64,000 nucleotides of DNA, taken from contig MWCT01000009.1 in the NCBI GenBank assembly GCA_002070185.1, forward strand, positions 62,001 through 126,000, in the 5' to 3' direction. This stretch comes from a candidate division BRC1 bacterium ADurb.Bin183 (lineage in GTDB: Bacteria; Sumerlaeota; Sumerlaeia; MWCT01). Below the pieces are notes generated by a model. The model was given only the letters and a program-made list of their open reading frames with translations, did not search any database and was not told the origin of the DNA. Shown piece after piece: positions 35,901 to 43,636 of the stretch. The first letter of the stretch is position 1. Every line of letters begins with the position of its first letter. Made by a program: the position numbers and the translations under genes.

Positions 35901-37616
35901 ACTGCAACTCCCATCCCGACGGCAACGGCGACTGCAACACCCATCCCGACCGTAACCGCAACGGCTACCCCGACACCGACTCCTACGGCAACTGCTACTG
36001 CTACCCCGACACCGACAGCAACTGCAACGCCTACACCAACGCCTACGCCGACAGAGACACCTATTATCTATGCTTGCCCCGCAACCGAGGGATGGAAGAA
36101 AGTTTCCGATATGGATGACGGTACGACGTATCCGGCAATTGAAAACATCTTCTATGTGGCGGAGCATCTGACCGACGGCTGCTCCATCGGCGCCAGCGGC
36201 GATCCTGTAAGGAATGTCTATGGCGCATGGGAAAGCCCCGTCGAGCCAATAATTGCCGAAAGGAATCTGATGGATTACCCGGTTATTCCTTATGAGCCCG
36301 GTAGCATGTATCGCATCAAATACACAATTAGAACAACTCAGCCCGATAGAAATCGCGTTCCCAATGTCCGCTTGCTGACCGAAACAGTGGCTGATACGGA
36401 CAAGATGACTGTTGCCGGCGGCAACCGCGTGGGCAAGGGCATCTTTGCCCCGACGGAAATCGGAGAGGATTACAACGTCTACTTTACGCCTCCGGATCAA
36501 ACTGCCACATCGCCGACCGTTGCCTTCCTCAGAATCAAATTTGAAGTGATTGATTTTGACGAGGTGGAGGACGGCATCAACTTCATGGATAGCGTCATGA
36601 TTGAGAGACTGCCGATACCGACCAAAGGCGAGGGCACGCTCATTGCGACTTATGACACGGATGCTGATTTCAGCACCTGGGTCACACAGCTTCTGGGTCA
36701 TCCCTTCGGCGATGCAACCTTTGGTTCCGATGCAGAAGGTCTGTTTATCACGACGCCCGGCGCCTTGAGACAAACCGCGCCCGACTACGGTATGTGGAGT
36801 CTGCCGCCAGCTGTTTCTCCGCTTTCGTTCGAGGAAGGCAAACTCTATAGAGCCGTGTTCAGAATCCTTGCGCCCACGCAGGAAGACCACGATTCTATGG
36901 GTCGTGTCCGCGTGTTCATCCACAACCTCGCGGGCAACTGGTCAGCCGAATTGAACCTCGTTCCTGATGTTCTTCGCGACCATATGCCGACCACAGCAGG
37001 CAATGAATACGATCTGTTCTTCGAAACCATGCCAGCGCTTTACACCGGCGCGGATGCCGACTTGAACAAATTCGGACTCATGTTCGATCTTGCTGATGGC
37101 ACAAACTCGCAGGTTGGCACGGCTTATCTGGATAAGGTTGATGTTTACACCTACGACCTAACGACACCCACACCTACGCCGACTCCAACTCCGACGCCAA
37201 CACCTACGGAAACACCCACGCCGACACCAACGGCAACACCAACGCCAACAGCCACGCCGATAGCAACAGCCACGCCGACGGCGACACCGATTCCGACGGC
37301 AACTGCGACAGCAACTCCGACGCCCACAGCCACGCCGATAGCAACAGCGACGCCAACAGCGACACCGATTCCGACAGCAACGCCGATAGCAACAGCGACG
37401 CCGACGGCAACGCCGATTCCGACGGCAACGCCCATAGCAACAGCAACGCCGACGGCGACACCGATTCCGACAGCCACGGCAACAGCAACTCCGACGCCAA
37501 CAGCTACGCCGATAGCCACAGCAACACCAACGGCGACACCGATTCCGACAGCCACGGCAACAGCAACTCCGACGCCCACGCCAACGCCGACGGCAACACC
37601 CACTCCCACACCTTAA
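32961..37616 (+). CDS. Secreted scaffoldin-like protein with six tandem cohesin-like modules
   Basis: 1551 residues from ATG 32961; the ATG at 32946 lies inside the GAGGAGG ribosome site. Signal peptide about 1-22. Six cohesin-like modules of 152-154 residues follow (starting at about residues 24, 176, 330, 484, 638, 792), each with an S-G-[ND]-P-S-x-P-G start, [19 protein letters not shown], a PRF[VM]TL[HR]FQV strand and [10 protein letters not shown] Thr-Pro linker (about 941-1033) precedes two jelly-roll-like domains (about 1037-1220 and 1224-1398, the latter with DFSTW and LYRAVFRI strands), possibly carbohydrate-binding. A final ~150-residue Thr-Pro-Ala tail ends the protein with no domain after it, and a terminator follows 24 nt later. 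Nearby proteins carry dockerin ends, so a scaffold role is the leading inference; cohesin homology is by eye only. Confidence 0.8.
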   Translation: MLRKNLFALVTLLILSISSLGLADAIISTQIDSGDPSVAGDTLFIGVDVSSNVPPVNPGNFTLHVKWNSTSLTYLGVDDGELGAVMPGVVQASFTARSIDITAAGNAGNINPTPRLMTLRFQVNTPAFSSPYSITVEAITALGDPLVQTDMSTPIAVTFDNIVTTAIGGPITIAGNVTVSTQLVSGNSSIPGNLIDVDVVVSANNSIPLSNPGNFALRVIWDSTSLTFIGASDGDLGMVHPGPVEMNFLQRFVDITCDGNPMNVNLTPRFVTLHFQVNNPTFTSPYSIAIGADPDAPNPVLATDLFTDIPAVYDYSATSVLGLPIPVAGNVTVSTQLVSGNPSMPGNLIDVDVVVSANNTIPLTNPGNFALRAVWDSTSLTFIGASDGDLGEVHPGPVEMSFLNRFVDITCDGNPMNVNLTPRFVTLHFQVNNPTFTSPYSIAIGADPDAPNPVLATDLFTDIPAVYDYSATSVLGLPIPVAGNVTVSTQLVSGNPSMPGNLIDVDVVVSANNTIPLTNPGNFALRAVWDSTSLTFIGASDGDLGEVHPGPVEMSFLNRFVDITCDGNPMNVNLTPRFVTLHFQVNNSTFTSPYSIAIGADPGAVDPVLATDLVTGIPAVYDYSATSVLGLPVPVTGNVTVSTKLESGNPSMPGDTLEIGVVVSANNTVPLTNPGEFAIRVIWNSTSLTYVGAVAGDLGDLNEGGIEASFTNRFIDISSDGNPLNVNLQPRFMTLRFKVNTPTFSFPYSIIIGDDPDSPNPVLGTDLVTNLPAIYDYTETSLLGTATPVTGDVVVATQIDSGDPDVPGAILDIGVVISANNTVPLTNPGQFAIRVKWDSASVTYIGATAGELDVLNFGVIEENGTERALDIASGGNPLNANPLPRLMTLQFQVNSPYAWPYSIIIEQKPDFSIPILATNLLTELPAIFDYTLTENLGTAVPTPTATATPIPTATATATPIPTITATATPTPTAPPPTPTATATPIPTATATATPIPTVTATATPTPTPTATATATPTPTATATPTPTPTPTETPIIYACPATEGWKKVSDMDDGTTYPAIENIFYVAEHLTDGCSIGASGDPVRNVYGAWESPVEPIIAERNLMDYPVIPYEPGSMYRIKYTIRTTQPDRNRVPNVRLLTETVADTDKMTVAGGNRVGKGIFAPTEIGEDYNVYFTPPDQTATSPTVAFLRIKFEVIDFDEVEDGINFMDSVMIERLPIPTKGEGTLIATYDTDADFSTWVTQLLGHPFGDATFGSDAEGLFITTPGALRQTAPDYGMWSLPPAVSPLSFEEGKLYRAVFRILAPTQEDHDSMGRVRVFIHNLAGNWSAELNLVPDVLRDHMPTTAGNEYDLFFETMPALYTGADADLNKFGLMFDLADGTNSQVGTAYLDKVDVYTYDLTTPTPTPTPTPTPTPTETPTPTPTATPTPTATPIATATPTATPIPTATATATPTPTATPIATATPTATPIPTATPIATATPTATPIPTATPIATATPTATPIPTATATATPTPTATPIATATPTATPIPTATATATPTPTPTPTATPTPTP
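33030..35783 (+). repeat. Six in-frame tandem repeats, 456-462 bp each
   Basis: Unit starts: 33030, 33486, 33948, 34410, 34872, 35334. Period is exactly 462 from the second to the sixth. A block of about 470 bp (about 33788-34258) recurs 462 nt later with no difference that I can find, so one unit was duplicated very recently; outer units are more diverged. Confidence 0.92.
35782..36060 (+). repeat. Thr-Pro/Ala linker repeats (inner)
   Basis: Short in-frame ACC/CCG/GCA-rich repeats coding a Thr-Pro-Ala linker between the cohesin-like array and the jelly-roll domains. Confidence 0.85.
37158..37614 (+). repeat. Thr-Pro/Ala tail repeats (C-terminal)
   Basis: About 450 nt of imperfect tandem repeats (units such as ACGCCGATAGCAACAGC and CCGATTCCGACAGC) up to the stop codon. 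The array is a likely site for slippage and length change. Confidence 0.85.
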
Positions 37617-37640
37617 TGTCGGTTAAACGATTGTGAATAT

Positions 37641-37670
37641 GGGGAGGCTTTCGAGCCTCCCCTTTTTTTT
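37641..37670 (+). terminator. Intrinsic terminator of the scaffoldin-like gene
   Basis: GGGGAGGCT-TTCG-AGCCTCCCC (37641-37662) followed by eight T residues. Confidence 0.95.
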
Positions 37671-37764
37671 GCCCAAGTCTTTCAACTTTGAAAGCATCCG
37701 CTCTTTTTTATTTTAATCGCTAACAAGAGATAAACCATGCCTGGCTCAAGACTTGTTTGCCATG

Positions 37765-37817
37765 GGGTTCCCTTAAGATGATGCTGCGGCAAAAGGCAGG
37801 CGAACCCTTATGGTTCG
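37765..37817 (+). promoter_or_regulatory. Mutually exclusive hairpins before oxidoreductase gene
   Basis: GAACCC (37802-37807) can pair with GGGTTC (37765-37770), while the overlapping CGAACC (37801-37806) can pair with GGTTCG (37812-37817). Only one can form at a time. No T run follows. Confidence 0.3.
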
Positions 37818-37854
37818 TTCAGCTGAAAAACAATTGAAAAAGGAGAGTTAATAT

Positions 37855-39120
37855 ATGCCGCCGATTGATGCAGTGCTGATTGGCGCGGGACAACGCGGGA
37901 GGGACGCCTTTGGCGCTTTTGCCAAACGGCATCCCGATGAGTTGCGCTTTGTTGCCGTTGTGGATAAGGATGAGAGCAAACGCAAAAAATTTGCGCAAGA
38001 TCATGGGATTTCAAACGAAAATTGCTTTTCCGATAGCGCGGAGTTTTTTCAGCATCCGCCGCTTGCGCCTATCTGCTTCAATGCCACGATGGACAGGGAG
38101 CATCTGCCGACTGCCTTGCCCGCCCTTGAAAAAGGGTATCATCTTTTTCTTGAAAAGCCGATGGCAGATACGCCCGATGGGTGCGTCAAAATCAGGGAGG
38201 AGGCAAATCGTCGAAACCTGATGGTGCAAATTTGCCATCCCCTGCGATTCAATCGTTTCTACAAAAAGATTAAAGAATTGATTGATAATGGGGCGGTGGG
38301 AAGAGTTATCGGGTTGATTATGTGCGAGAACGTTGCCTACTGGCACTATGCCCATAGCTATGTGCGCGGCAACTGGGGGCGGATTGAAACGGCGGCGCCG
38401 TTCATTGTTTCCAAGTGCTGCCATGATATGGACATCGCCGCGTGGCTGGCGGATGGAACGGTGGAGCATGTAGCTTCCACAGGCGGTCTGAGTTTTTTCA
38501 TCCCGGAAAACGCCCCGGCTGGAGCGCCCGACCGTTGCGTGAATGGCTGCCCCGCGGAAATGACCTGCCCCTACTTCGCCCCTGCGCTGTATCTGACTGA
38601 TTATATTGAATGGCCTGTCACACCGCTTTCGCTCGATTTGAGCCTTGAATCCCGCCGCCGGGCTATTGAGACCGGTCCATATGGACGATGCGTTTTCAAA
38701 TGCGGGAATAATATCGCGGATCATCAGGTGGTCATCGCCGGATTCAAAAACGGCGTAGCGCTGAACTTCTCCGTTTTTGCGCATACATTTCATCCCTATC
38801 GTAGCATCCGCGTCCTCGGCACGGAAGGAGAGATTGCGGGTCATCCGGAAAAAGCGGATATCAAGATATTTCGCTTTGGACAGGGAGCGGGAGGTTGGTT
38901 CGGCGATTCGCCTCAGCCGGAGACCATCGCCGTTGAGGCGGAGGAGGGCGCGCATGGCGGCGGCGACACCGGCGTCATTCGCAATCTGTTGGATTGTTAC
39001 CGCCGCGGGGATTATCAGGCGATGAAACGCTCCCTCGACGTTGCCGTTGAGGGGCATCTGCTTGCCTTTGCCGCTGAATCCGCGCGCCTTGAAAAGCGGA
39101 CAATTATTATGAATGCGTAA
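37855..39120 (+). CDS. Gfo/Idh/MocA-family NAD(P)-dependent oxidoreductase
   Basis: 421 residues, AGGAG nine nt before the ATG. N-terminal Rossmann fold with GAGQRGRDAF near residue 9, the EKPMADT motif near 100 (Lys of the family's catalytic/cofactor motif), and a C-terminal alpha/beta substrate domain. A Cys-rich insert near residue 225-240 (CVNGCPAEMTCPY) marks a subfamily often found with sugar catabolism. The family oxidises or reduces hydroxyls on sugars, inositols and related compounds; the substrate here is not readable. Monocistronic, flanked by terminators on both sides. Confidence 0.9.
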   Translation: MPPIDAVLIGAGQRGRDAFGAFAKRHPDELRFVAVVDKDESKRKKFAQDHGISNENCFSDSAEFFQHPPLAPICFNATMDREHLPTALPALEKGYHLFLEKPMADTPDGCVKIREEANRRNLMVQICHPLRFNRFYKKIKELIDNGAVGRVIGLIMCENVAYWHYAHSYVRGNWGRIETAAPFIVSKCCHDMDIAAWLADGTVEHVASTGGLSFFIPENAPAGAPDRCVNGCPAEMTCPYFAPALYLTDYIEWPVTPLSLDLSLESRRRAIETGPYGRCVFKCGNNIADHQVVIAGFKNGVALNFSVFAHTFHPYRSIRVLGTEGEIAGHPEKADIKIFRFGQGAGGWFGDSPQPETIAVEAEEGAHGGGDTGVIRNLLDCYRRGDYQAMKRSLDVAVEGHLLAFAAESARLEKRTIIMNA

Positions 39121-39124
39121 ATAA

Positions 39125-39170
39125 AACTCCCGCGAAAGGCGAAAAGCGATTTTGCGGGAGTTGTTTTTTT
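39125..39170. terminator. Bidirectional terminator between oxidoreductase gene and tRNA-Leu
   Basis: AACTCCCGC (39125-39133) pairs with GCGGGAGTT (39154-39162), then a run of T on the plus strand. On the minus strand the same stem is followed by TTATTT, serving the tRNA. Confidence 0.85.
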
Positions 39171-39173
39171 ATA

Positions 39174-39260
39174 TGGTGCCGAAGCCGGGATTTGAACCCG
39201 GACAGGGTTGCCCCCACTGGACCCTGAACCCAGCGCGTCTGCCAATTCCGCCACTTCGGC
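39174..39260 (-). tRNA. tRNA-Leu (CAG)
   Basis: 87 nt with encoded CCA. Acceptor arms GCCGAAG/CTTCGGC pair fully; the D-arm has GGCGGAATTGGCAGACGC; the anticodon stem CTGGG/TCCAG encloses loop TTCAGGG with anticodon CAG; a long variable arm (class II) precedes the T-arm GGGTTCAAATCCC. These features identify a leucine tRNA. Confidence 0.97.
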
Positions 39261-39431
39261 AAATTTTCAAAAGGGGTTAGCGTCTTTTTCACGAACACAA
39301 TCAGTTGGTTTTTATATCGCCCGCGGTTTTTGCCGCGCAAGCATTTTTTCATTTTTTTTCATTGCCCGCCGCCGTCTTATTTTTGAGATTATAAATCTGA
39401 TGCGGTTGATTTGGATTTTAAGGAGCGCGTA

Positions 39432-40010
39432 ATGATTCGTTCTTTTATCGCCCTTGAACTCTCAGACGGCTTGAGGCGGGAGCTGGCAAAGTTGATTGAG
39501 GATTTGAAAAAGGGGATGCAGTTCACGTCCGCCCGCCCTTCGTGGGTGAACCCGAATGGGATTCATCTGACTTTAAAGTTTTTGGGTAATATCGAGGAAA
39601 GGCTGGTTGGCGATATTGCTCGCTCGCTTGAGGAAATCGCCGCTGATACGCCGCCTTTCCTGCTCAAGGTGCGCAATTTGGGCGTGTTCCCCAATGCGCG
39701 TCAGCCGCGCGTGCTATGGGTGGGCGTGACAGACGGGGACAAAGAAGCGTGCGCTCTTCAACACAAGATTGAGGACGCTATGGCTTTGCTTGGTTTTGAA
39801 CCGGAGGGGCGCGAGTTTCACCCTCATTTGACACTGGCGCGCATTAAGTCGCTTAAAGGCACTGCTGCCATGATGAAAATTGTTGAGATTCACAAATCGC
39901 GTTATGTGGGCGAGTGCATGGTCAACCGGCTTATTCTCTTCAAAAGCGAGTTGCATCCGGACGGCGCGCGTTATACCCGTCTTGCCGAGGCGGAATTTTC
40001 AGGGGTTTAA
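39432..40010 (+). CDS. thpR: RNA 2',3'-cyclic phosphodiesterase (LigT/ThpR family)
   Basis: 192 residues from ATG 39432, which has AAGGAG six nt upstream. The two HxTx catalytic motifs are visible as HLTLKF (about residue 45) and HPHLTLAR (about 130), the mark of the 2H phosphoesterase superfamily. Members open 2',3'-cyclic phosphates on RNA ends; the in vivo substrate is often unclear. It is followed at 34 nt by waaA and could share a transcript with it. The distance to the tRNA upstream leaves room for its own promoter. Confidence 0.9.
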   Translation: MIRSFIALELSDGLRRELAKLIEDLKKGMQFTSARPSWVNPNGIHLTLKFLGNIEERLVGDIARSLEEIAADTPPFLLKVRNLGVFPNARQPRVLWVGVTDGDKEACALQHKIEDAMALLGFEPEGREFHPHLTLARIKSLKGTAAMMKIVEIHKSRYVGECMVNRLILFKSELHPDGARYTRLAEAEFSGV

Positions 40011-40044
40011 AATTTATTAGCTTTATAAAGGTTGAAATAATATA

Positions 40045-41328
40045 ATGATTCATTCTGCGGATTTATTATATCTCATGGCGGCGCCGGTGTTTCTGCCGCC
40101 GTATCTTTATAAAATCCTGTTTAAGAAAAAATACCGGAAAAGCACCCGCGGGATGCTGGGGCTTGACCTTGATGCCGCGGTATGGGATTTGAACGCGCCC
40201 GGCAGAAGGCTCTGGCTTCACGCCGTCTCTGTGGGGGAGGCGGTTGCGGGAAAGGCGGTTCTCTCCGAGTGGGTTGCCGCGGAGCCGGATGCCCGCATTG
40301 TGGCTTCCACAGTCACAGAAACAGGTCAGCAAAAAGCAAGGGAAATTCTGAGCGAGGCAAAGGCGTTCACTTTTTATCCGCTGGATTTTACGCCGATTGT
40401 TCAGCGATTCTTAAAAAAATTCGATCCGAAGATTTACATCTTTATGGAAACGGAAATCTGGCCAAATTTTCTGCGGGAGGCGGCGCGGCGGGGCGTGCGC
40501 ATTTTTCTTGCCAATGGTAAACTTTCCGACCGTTCATTCGAGCGATGGATGAAATATCGCACTCTTTTCCGCGGGACGTTTGACGCCATCACAGCGGCGT
40601 GCGTTCAAACGGAGCGCGATCGAGAAAAATTCTCCGCGCTGCTCGGTCGGTCAGAATGCGTTTTTGTGACGGGCAATTGCAAGTTCGATTCCTCCGGCGC
40701 GCCCATAACGTTCGAACAGCGCAATGAGCTTCTGGCGCGTCTAAAGATGTCCTCGGAAAATCCGATTATTGTCGTTGGAAGCACCCATGCGGGCGAGGAG
40801 GAAATCATTCTGAACGCTTGGGAGAAAGTTCGCGCGGAGATCCCGAACCTTCGCCTGATTCTTGCCCCGCGCCATCCGGAGCGTTTTGAAGCGGTTGCGC
40901 GGCTGCTTGCTGAGCGGAGTATCCGCTTTGCGCGATTCACCAATCCCGCCGTAGAAAATCCGGAGGCTATTCTCGTGGATGCTATTGGAGTTCTGGCAAA
41001 ACTTTACGGCTTAGGCGCGGCTGCTATTCTGGGAGGGAGTTTTGTGCCGGTCGGCGGACATAATCTTCTTGAAGCCGCCGTTCACAGCATTCCGGTGATT
41101 TATGGTCCGCATATGCACAAACAGCCGGAAATCCTGAAAATCTTTCAGGAGGGCGAGGGAGGCATTCAACTAACAGAAAAAGAGCTTGCGTCAAAAATGG
41201 AGTATTTGATTTCACATGAAGAGGAGCGACGCCGTCTGGGCAATGCCGCCGCTCAAACCGCCCTTCAGAATCGGGGCAGCGCACGGCGCACGGTGGAATT
41301 TATCCGTCGGTTCACGGAACGTTCATGA
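40045..41328 (+). CDS. waaA: 3-deoxy-D-manno-octulosonic acid (Kdo) transferase
   Basis: 427 residues, usual length for GT30 family. N-terminal membrane-anchoring hydrophobic stretch, then RRLWLHAVSVGEAVAGK with the catalytic glutamate, ETEIWPNFL, and in the nucleotide-binding half VVGSTHAGEEE, APRHPERF and GGSFVPVGGHNLLEAA. It moves Kdo from CMP-Kdo onto lipid A precursor at the inner membrane. Its stop overlaps the start of the next gene by 4 nt (ATGA), so both are translated together. Presence of this gene is the clearest sign that the host makes LPS. Confidence 0.96.
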   Translation: MIHSADLLYLMAAPVFLPPYLYKILFKKKYRKSTRGMLGLDLDAAVWDLNAPGRRLWLHAVSVGEAVAGKAVLSEWVAAEPDARIVASTVTETGQQKAREILSEAKAFTFYPLDFTPIVQRFLKKFDPKIYIFMETEIWPNFLREAARRGVRIFLANGKLSDRSFERWMKYRTLFRGTFDAITAACVQTERDREKFSALLGRSECVFVTGNCKFDSSGAPITFEQRNELLARLKMSSENPIIVVGSTHAGEEEIILNAWEKVRAEIPNLRLILAPRHPERFEAVARLLAERSIRFARFTNPAVENPEAILVDAIGVLAKLYGLGAAAILGGSFVPVGGHNLLEAAVHSIPVIYGPHMHKQPEILKIFQEGEGGIQLTEKELASKMEYLISHEEERRRLGNAAAQTALQNRGSARRTVEFIRRFTERS

Positions 41329-42752
41329 AACTTTCAGCCGTTTATTCCAATCGCGTTTTTTCTCCGCATATCCGTTATGTTTTTGATTGGCTTGCGGAAA
41401 ATCTCGGTATGGATGGGGCGGTCTATTTTTCTTATGATGAATTGCGGACAGCCGACTTGCGGGACTCTCTGCTTGTCGTTTATGGAACGCTGGAGCCGGT
41501 GGTTGCGATGCCGCACATTCACATTTTGGAATCGGATTTTTTTTCCGCGCAATATTTGAATCCGCAGAGCCTGCCTCAAACGCCGCTTGCCCGATGGAAG
41601 GATTTGCCGGTTCTTTTCGGCAGTTTGCCTCCATCGGGAAATTGGATAGAAGAGCGCGAGGGGAAAATCATATCGCATGCGGACATCATCGCGGGGATTT
41701 TTTTCCTGCTGACTCGTTATGAGGAGATTGTCATCAAAGAGCGGGATCAGCGTATGCGATTTCCTGCGGAGCGTTCGCTTCTCAAAAAGGAGGGGTTGCT
41801 CGAGCGCGCTATTGCCGATGAATACGCCGACCTGTTCGCCGAATGGACGGGGCGGGTGAGACCTGATTTTCGGCGAAAAAATCATTGGGGCGCGCATCCT
41901 TTTGCCCTTTATGTGACGCATGATGTGGATGCCGTCCGCAAATATTCTTGGAAAAATCTGTTGACGTCAGACGATAAAATTCGCGCTCTTTCAAGCCTTT
42001 GGGGTTTTATGCCAGACCCATACTGGACATTTGAAAAACTGGCGGAAACGGACGAAAAGTTCGGCATTCGCGCGGATTATTTTTTTCTGGCGGGAGGTAG
42101 CCATCCCCTCGATCGCCCCTATTCCATTCAAAACCGCCGCATACAAAAATTGATACATTATTTGAAAAAACGAAATTTCGGGATAGGAATTCATTTCAGC
42201 CTTTCGGCGCATCTGCGGCTTTTTGCGGAGGGCGCCTCCTCGGCGGAACGAGCAGAATCTTTTTCTCGGGAACTCGATTGTTTCAACGCCGCCGCAGGAT
42301 GCCCGCCCGTCGGCAGCCGGCAACATTATCTGGGAATTCGCATTCCCGAAACATGGCGGCAACTGGACGCGCTTGGGATTCCGTTTGATACGACTCTGGG
42401 TTTTTCGGAAAGTCCGGGATTCCGCTGCGGAACATGCCGACCGTTCCGTTGTTTTGATGCAGAAACTGGACGGACGCTGCGTCTGGTGGAAATTCCGATG
42501 ATTGCAATGGACGCCTCGTTCATTTATTATTTGAGGCTTTCGCCGGCGGAGGCTCTGGAACATCTGTGTTCGTTGATGGCTCGCGTGGAAAGGCACGGAG
42601 GCGTCTTTTGCCTGCTCTGGCATACGCATGTGTTCGGCGGGGATTATGCGGGCTGGGGCGGCGTGTATCGCCAATTTCTGGAAACCGCCGCCTGCAAAAA
42701 TCCCTTTTTGGGGCATCCCATGAGAATATGGACGGAAAATGGCAAGATTTAG
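41325..42752 (+). CDS. Polysaccharide deacetylase-like protein
   Basis: 475 residues, translationally coupled to waaA. An N-terminal region of about 180 residues has the LLTRYEE and HWGAHPFA segments seen in the DUF7033-type arrangement. The NodB-like barrel follows: YVTHDVDAVRKYSW (metal-binding Asp pair), a GIGIHFS segment, a SRQHYLGIRIPETWRQLDALG block, and near the C-terminus CLLWHTHVFGGDY with the conserved His. NodB-family enzymes remove acetyl groups from polysaccharides. Coupling to waaA suggests action on an envelope or LPS glycan (inference). It ends 4 nt inside the convergent gene at 42749. Confidence 0.82.
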   Translation: MKLSAVYSNRVFSPHIRYVFDWLAENLGMDGAVYFSYDELRTADLRDSLLVVYGTLEPVVAMPHIHILESDFFSAQYLNPQSLPQTPLARWKDLPVLFGSLPPSGNWIEEREGKIISHADIIAGIFFLLTRYEEIVIKERDQRMRFPAERSLLKKEGLLERAIADEYADLFAEWTGRVRPDFRRKNHWGAHPFALYVTHDVDAVRKYSWKNLLTSDDKIRALSSLWGFMPDPYWTFEKLAETDEKFGIRADYFFLAGGSHPLDRPYSIQNRRIQKLIHYLKKRNFGIGIHFSLSAHLRLFAEGASSAERAESFSRELDCFNAAAGCPPVGSRQHYLGIRIPETWRQLDALGIPFDTTLGFSESPGFRCGTCRPFRCFDAETGRTLRLVEIPMIAMDASFIYYLRLSPAEALEHLCSLMARVERHGGVFCLLWHTHVFGGDYAGWGGVYRQFLETAACKNPFLGHPMRIWTENGKI

Positions 42753-43018
42753 GTCTGCTCCTCCTCTTTCGATTTGCTATCTTCCATCAGCAGGGCGGCA
42801 ATAATTTTTTCCGCCTGTTCGAGTTGCGACTCAAAAACAAAGACATCCGAAAAACCTTTTGCCGGCACAAAGATGCCGTCATAAGCGGCATCAACAAAAG
42901 GGACTTCCATGCAGTCAATTCCGGCGCCTTTGAGCGCCTCCTTGATGAGAGTTAGCTCTACAATATCTTGAGCCGTGCGGAGTTTCACCGTTTTTTCATT
43001 TATGCGTTCAGCGTCCAT
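42749..43018 (-). CDS. DUF2007-like small protein
   Basis: 89 residues; AAAGGG seven nt before the ATG. The fold pattern is beta-alpha-beta (VKLRTAQDIVELTLIKEALKGAGI, then VFVPAKG-like and DVFVFESQLEQAEKIIAAL), matching small putative signal-transducing proteins of the DUF2007 type. It has an acidic, charged tail. It overlaps the convergent deacetylase gene by 4 nt. Function unknown. Confidence 0.7.
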   Translation of the reverse strand: MDAERINEKTVKLRTAQDIVELTLIKEALKGAGIDCMEVPFVDAAYDGIFVPAKGFSDVFVFESQLEQAEKIIAALLMEDSKSKEEEQT

Positions 43019-43095
43019 AGCGCAACCCTTTCATTTTCTTTCTTATGAGTTGATTAGAACACGCGGCGTATTTTTGTGTAAAGAAAATTTTGTTT

Positions 43096-43124
43096 GTTGA
43101 CTCTGAGAATATCCTTTTTTATGT
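43096..43124 (+). promoter_or_regulatory. Putative promoter of EIIA-like gene
   Basis: TTGACT (43096-43101), 17-nt spacer, TATGTT (43119-43124). The predicted start near 43131 excludes the upstream ATG at 43118 and supports a downstream translation start. Confidence 0.45.
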
Positions 43125-43171
43125 TACTTACTCGTTTCTTGTCTATGCAATTGAGGAACAGGGAAAATTTT

Positions 43172-43636
43172 GTGAAACTATTGAGCGAATTGCTGGCGGA
43201 GGGGGTTATCCTGTGTCCGCTGGAAGAAACAGAAAAATGGGCTGCTATTGAGGAATGCGTTCAAGCGTTGCCTCATGTGGCTTCCCGTAAAATTGATTTC
43301 GCCTCAGCCATGGCTGCCATTCGAGAGCGCGAGGCGCAAGAGCACTCCACGATATTGGATAACGGAGTGGCAATCCCGCATGGCATCCTGCCTGACCCGG
43401 CGCCGCTGGCTGGAGCGTTGGGGGTATCCCCCGTCGGCGTATCTTATGGCGTGGGCGCGCGAAAGGCGGGGTTGATATTTGTCATCGTGGGGTCGCGCTC
43501 CGTTCGGCGCGAGTATCTTGGAATTTTGGCGCAGATTGCGAGGCTCTTTCGCGGGCTGGATCTCAAAAATAAAATCATGCAGGCAAAACTGCCGGGAGAC
43601 GTTCTTCAACTCATACGCGATGCGGAAAATTCTTAG
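43172..43636 (+). CDS. PTS EIIA (fructose/PtsN type) domain protein
   Basis: 154 residues if started at GTG 43172, which has AGGG eight nt upstream and gives a typical EIIA N-terminus (KLLSELLAEGVILCPLEETEKWAAIEECV). An ATG at 43145 is an alternative without a ribosome site. The phosphorylated histidine lies in DNGVAIPHG. No EIIB/EIIC, HPr or EI gene is nearby, so this is a stand-alone EIIA, which in other bacteria often has regulatory roles (PtsN-like). It overlaps the convergent rfaE2-gmhB gene by 4 nt at its 3' end. Confidence 0.82.
   Translation: MKLLSELLAEGVILCPLEETEKWAAIEECVQALPHVASRKIDFASAMAAIREREAQEHSTILDNGVAIPHGILPDPAPLAGALGVSPVGVSYGVGARKAGLIFVIVGSRSVRREYLGILAQIARLFRGLDLKNKIMQAKLPGDVLQLIRDAENS

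Noticed and set aside
33030..37614. CRISPR array
   Set aside because: Repeats are in-frame protein modules or Thr-Pro codons, far too long or too short, with no spacers and no cas genes.
43094..43171. Earlier starts of the EIIA-like gene
   Set aside because: They precede or sit next to the predicted transcription start and lack ribosome sites; GTG 43172 matches family N-termini.
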